The notes beneath the pieces are model-generated. The model had not been told where the DNA came from. It saw only the letters and a list, made by a program, of their open reading frames with translations, and made no database searches. The translations under genes and the position numbers were made by a program. This document shows, piece after piece, positions 62,151 through 64,000 of a stretch of 64,000 bases of DNA. How positions within the stretch are numbered: position 1 is the stretch's first letter; each line of letters opens with the position of its first letter. The stretch is from Nemopilema nomurai. Taxonomy: Eukaryota; Cnidaria; Scyphozoa; Rhizostomeae; Rhizostomatidae. The stretch is from NCBI GenBank assembly GCA_003864495.1, contig ML133395.1:216307-280306 (forward strand), read 5' to 3'.

Positions 62151-62705
62151 TAGTTAAATGAGAAAGAGTATTATAATACTTAAAAATCAACGATCAGGGA
62201 TCAACTGACACAAATGTATCTAATGATCAACTGACAAAAGTGTCCTGTCATCGCTCAAGTAGCACAAAAATCTGGACTCGCGAAGACTCGAGGATCTGGG
62301 ATTATGGAACCTAAGACCAGGGGGAGTTCAATTATGATATCACCTTAGCCAGGGGGACTGAGTTGCTAAAATTTCAGCCAAAGCTGCGGAAAGTTGTGTA
62401 CTGCTACAGCAGACTTCCATTTTGTTTATCGCGTATTAAGATGGGTACGATGTTTGTCAATAGCCCACTGGTTGCAAACCTTTCTATATGAGCACCTCTC
62501 AGAATAATTGCTGGATCCGCCCCTGAATCTACTGGCACAACGTACATCAAAGCAATATGCAGTACCAGATTCGGTAGTTTCAATCGAATCAACGGGTAGA
62601 AGTATAAATTGACGAAATGTAGCTACTGAACGAAAAGCAGAAAAACAAAATTTGAAATCGTGTGAAGCTACGAGGCCCAAATCAGGCAACTTTGGCATTT
62701 TTGGT

Positions 62706-62721
62706 AGCTTTTAAAAAAGCT
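62706..62721 (-). terminator. Histone 3' stem-loop of H4 copy 3
   Basis: AGCTTT-TTTA-AAAGCT on the minus strand, 65 bases past the stop. Confidence 0.93.
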
Positions 62722-62786
62722 GTTTTCTGTGTGCTTGCACTTGGACGAATCTTGATTGCCGGACAGGAAGGACCAGCAACATGAAT

Positions 62787-64000
<1,214 letters not shown>

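Larger units (their letters stand above)
61131..62525 (-). mobile_element. Decayed hAT transposon
   Basis: Both ends begin CAGGGGCG: CAGGGGCGCACATC at 61,131 and, inverted, CAGGGGCGGATCCAGC at 62,525. The transposase fragments between them read on the minus strand, zinc finger first and dimerisation domain last, as expected for hAT. The flanking 8-mers (CCTACGAA and AATCTACT) do not match, so either the target duplication has decayed or the two ends come from different elements. At under 1.4 kb the catalytic core is mostly missing. Confidence 0.7.

Overview
The window is animal nuclear DNA. It is AT-rich, with spliced genes, replication-dependent histone genes that end in 3' stem-loops instead of poly(A) signals, Penelope-like, LINE, hAT and Harbinger remnants, and PAN and CARD domains. 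A non-bilaterian invertebrate, most likely a cnidarian, fits best. That assignment is inference; no ribosomal or mitochondrial marker is present to fix it.

The dominant structure is a histone locus arranged as a large interrupted inverted repeat. The left arm (1 to about 17,860) is the reverse complement, with indels, of the right arm (about 36,294 to 56,363). Position 1 pairs with 56,363, so the left arm may continue outside the window. Each arm carries the same series: an outer spacer with a PAN-domain secreted gene and a Harbinger remnant, a satellite block, a divergent H2A/H2B pair, H1, a second satellite block, a divergent H3/H4 pair, a third satellite block, and an inner H2A/H2B pair. 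In the right arm an inner H1 follows, and H1-to-H1 and H2B-to-H2B spacings give a tandem unit of about 11.33 kb. A further H4/H3 pair (62,787 to the window end) lies outside the arms.

Gene state is uneven. H4 (3 of 3), H2B (3 of 4), H2A (3 of 4) and H3 (1 complete, 1 cut by the window edge) are intact and nearly invariant in protein. All three H1 copies have disrupted frames. The left arm has lost H3 by a clean deletion. The two inner H2A/H2B pairs have each lost the 5' end of a different partner. Fifteen 3' stem-loops fall into two gene-specific classes: a GGTTTT/AAAACC stem for H2A and H3, and an AGCTTT/AAAGCT stem for H1, H2B and H4. A GGCGCC core (E2F-like) recurs in the histone promoters, with CACGTG in the H1 and H3/H4 promoters.

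Between the arms (about 19 to 33.9 kb) lies unrelated DNA: a nine-exon ornithine-decarboxylase-family gene on the minus strand (21,420-27,233) with an apparent one-base frameshift, Penelope-like 3' fragments, two LINE fragments, a hAT-type MITE with a perfect 8-bp target duplication, and an orphan exon. The right flank (56.4-62.5 kb) holds two exons of a cysteine-rich protein, a CARD-domain exon with a frameshift, and a decayed hAT transposon next to the third H4 copy.

The histone genes presumably supply S-phase core and linker histones as one co-regulated cluster. The other genes show no obvious functional link to them.
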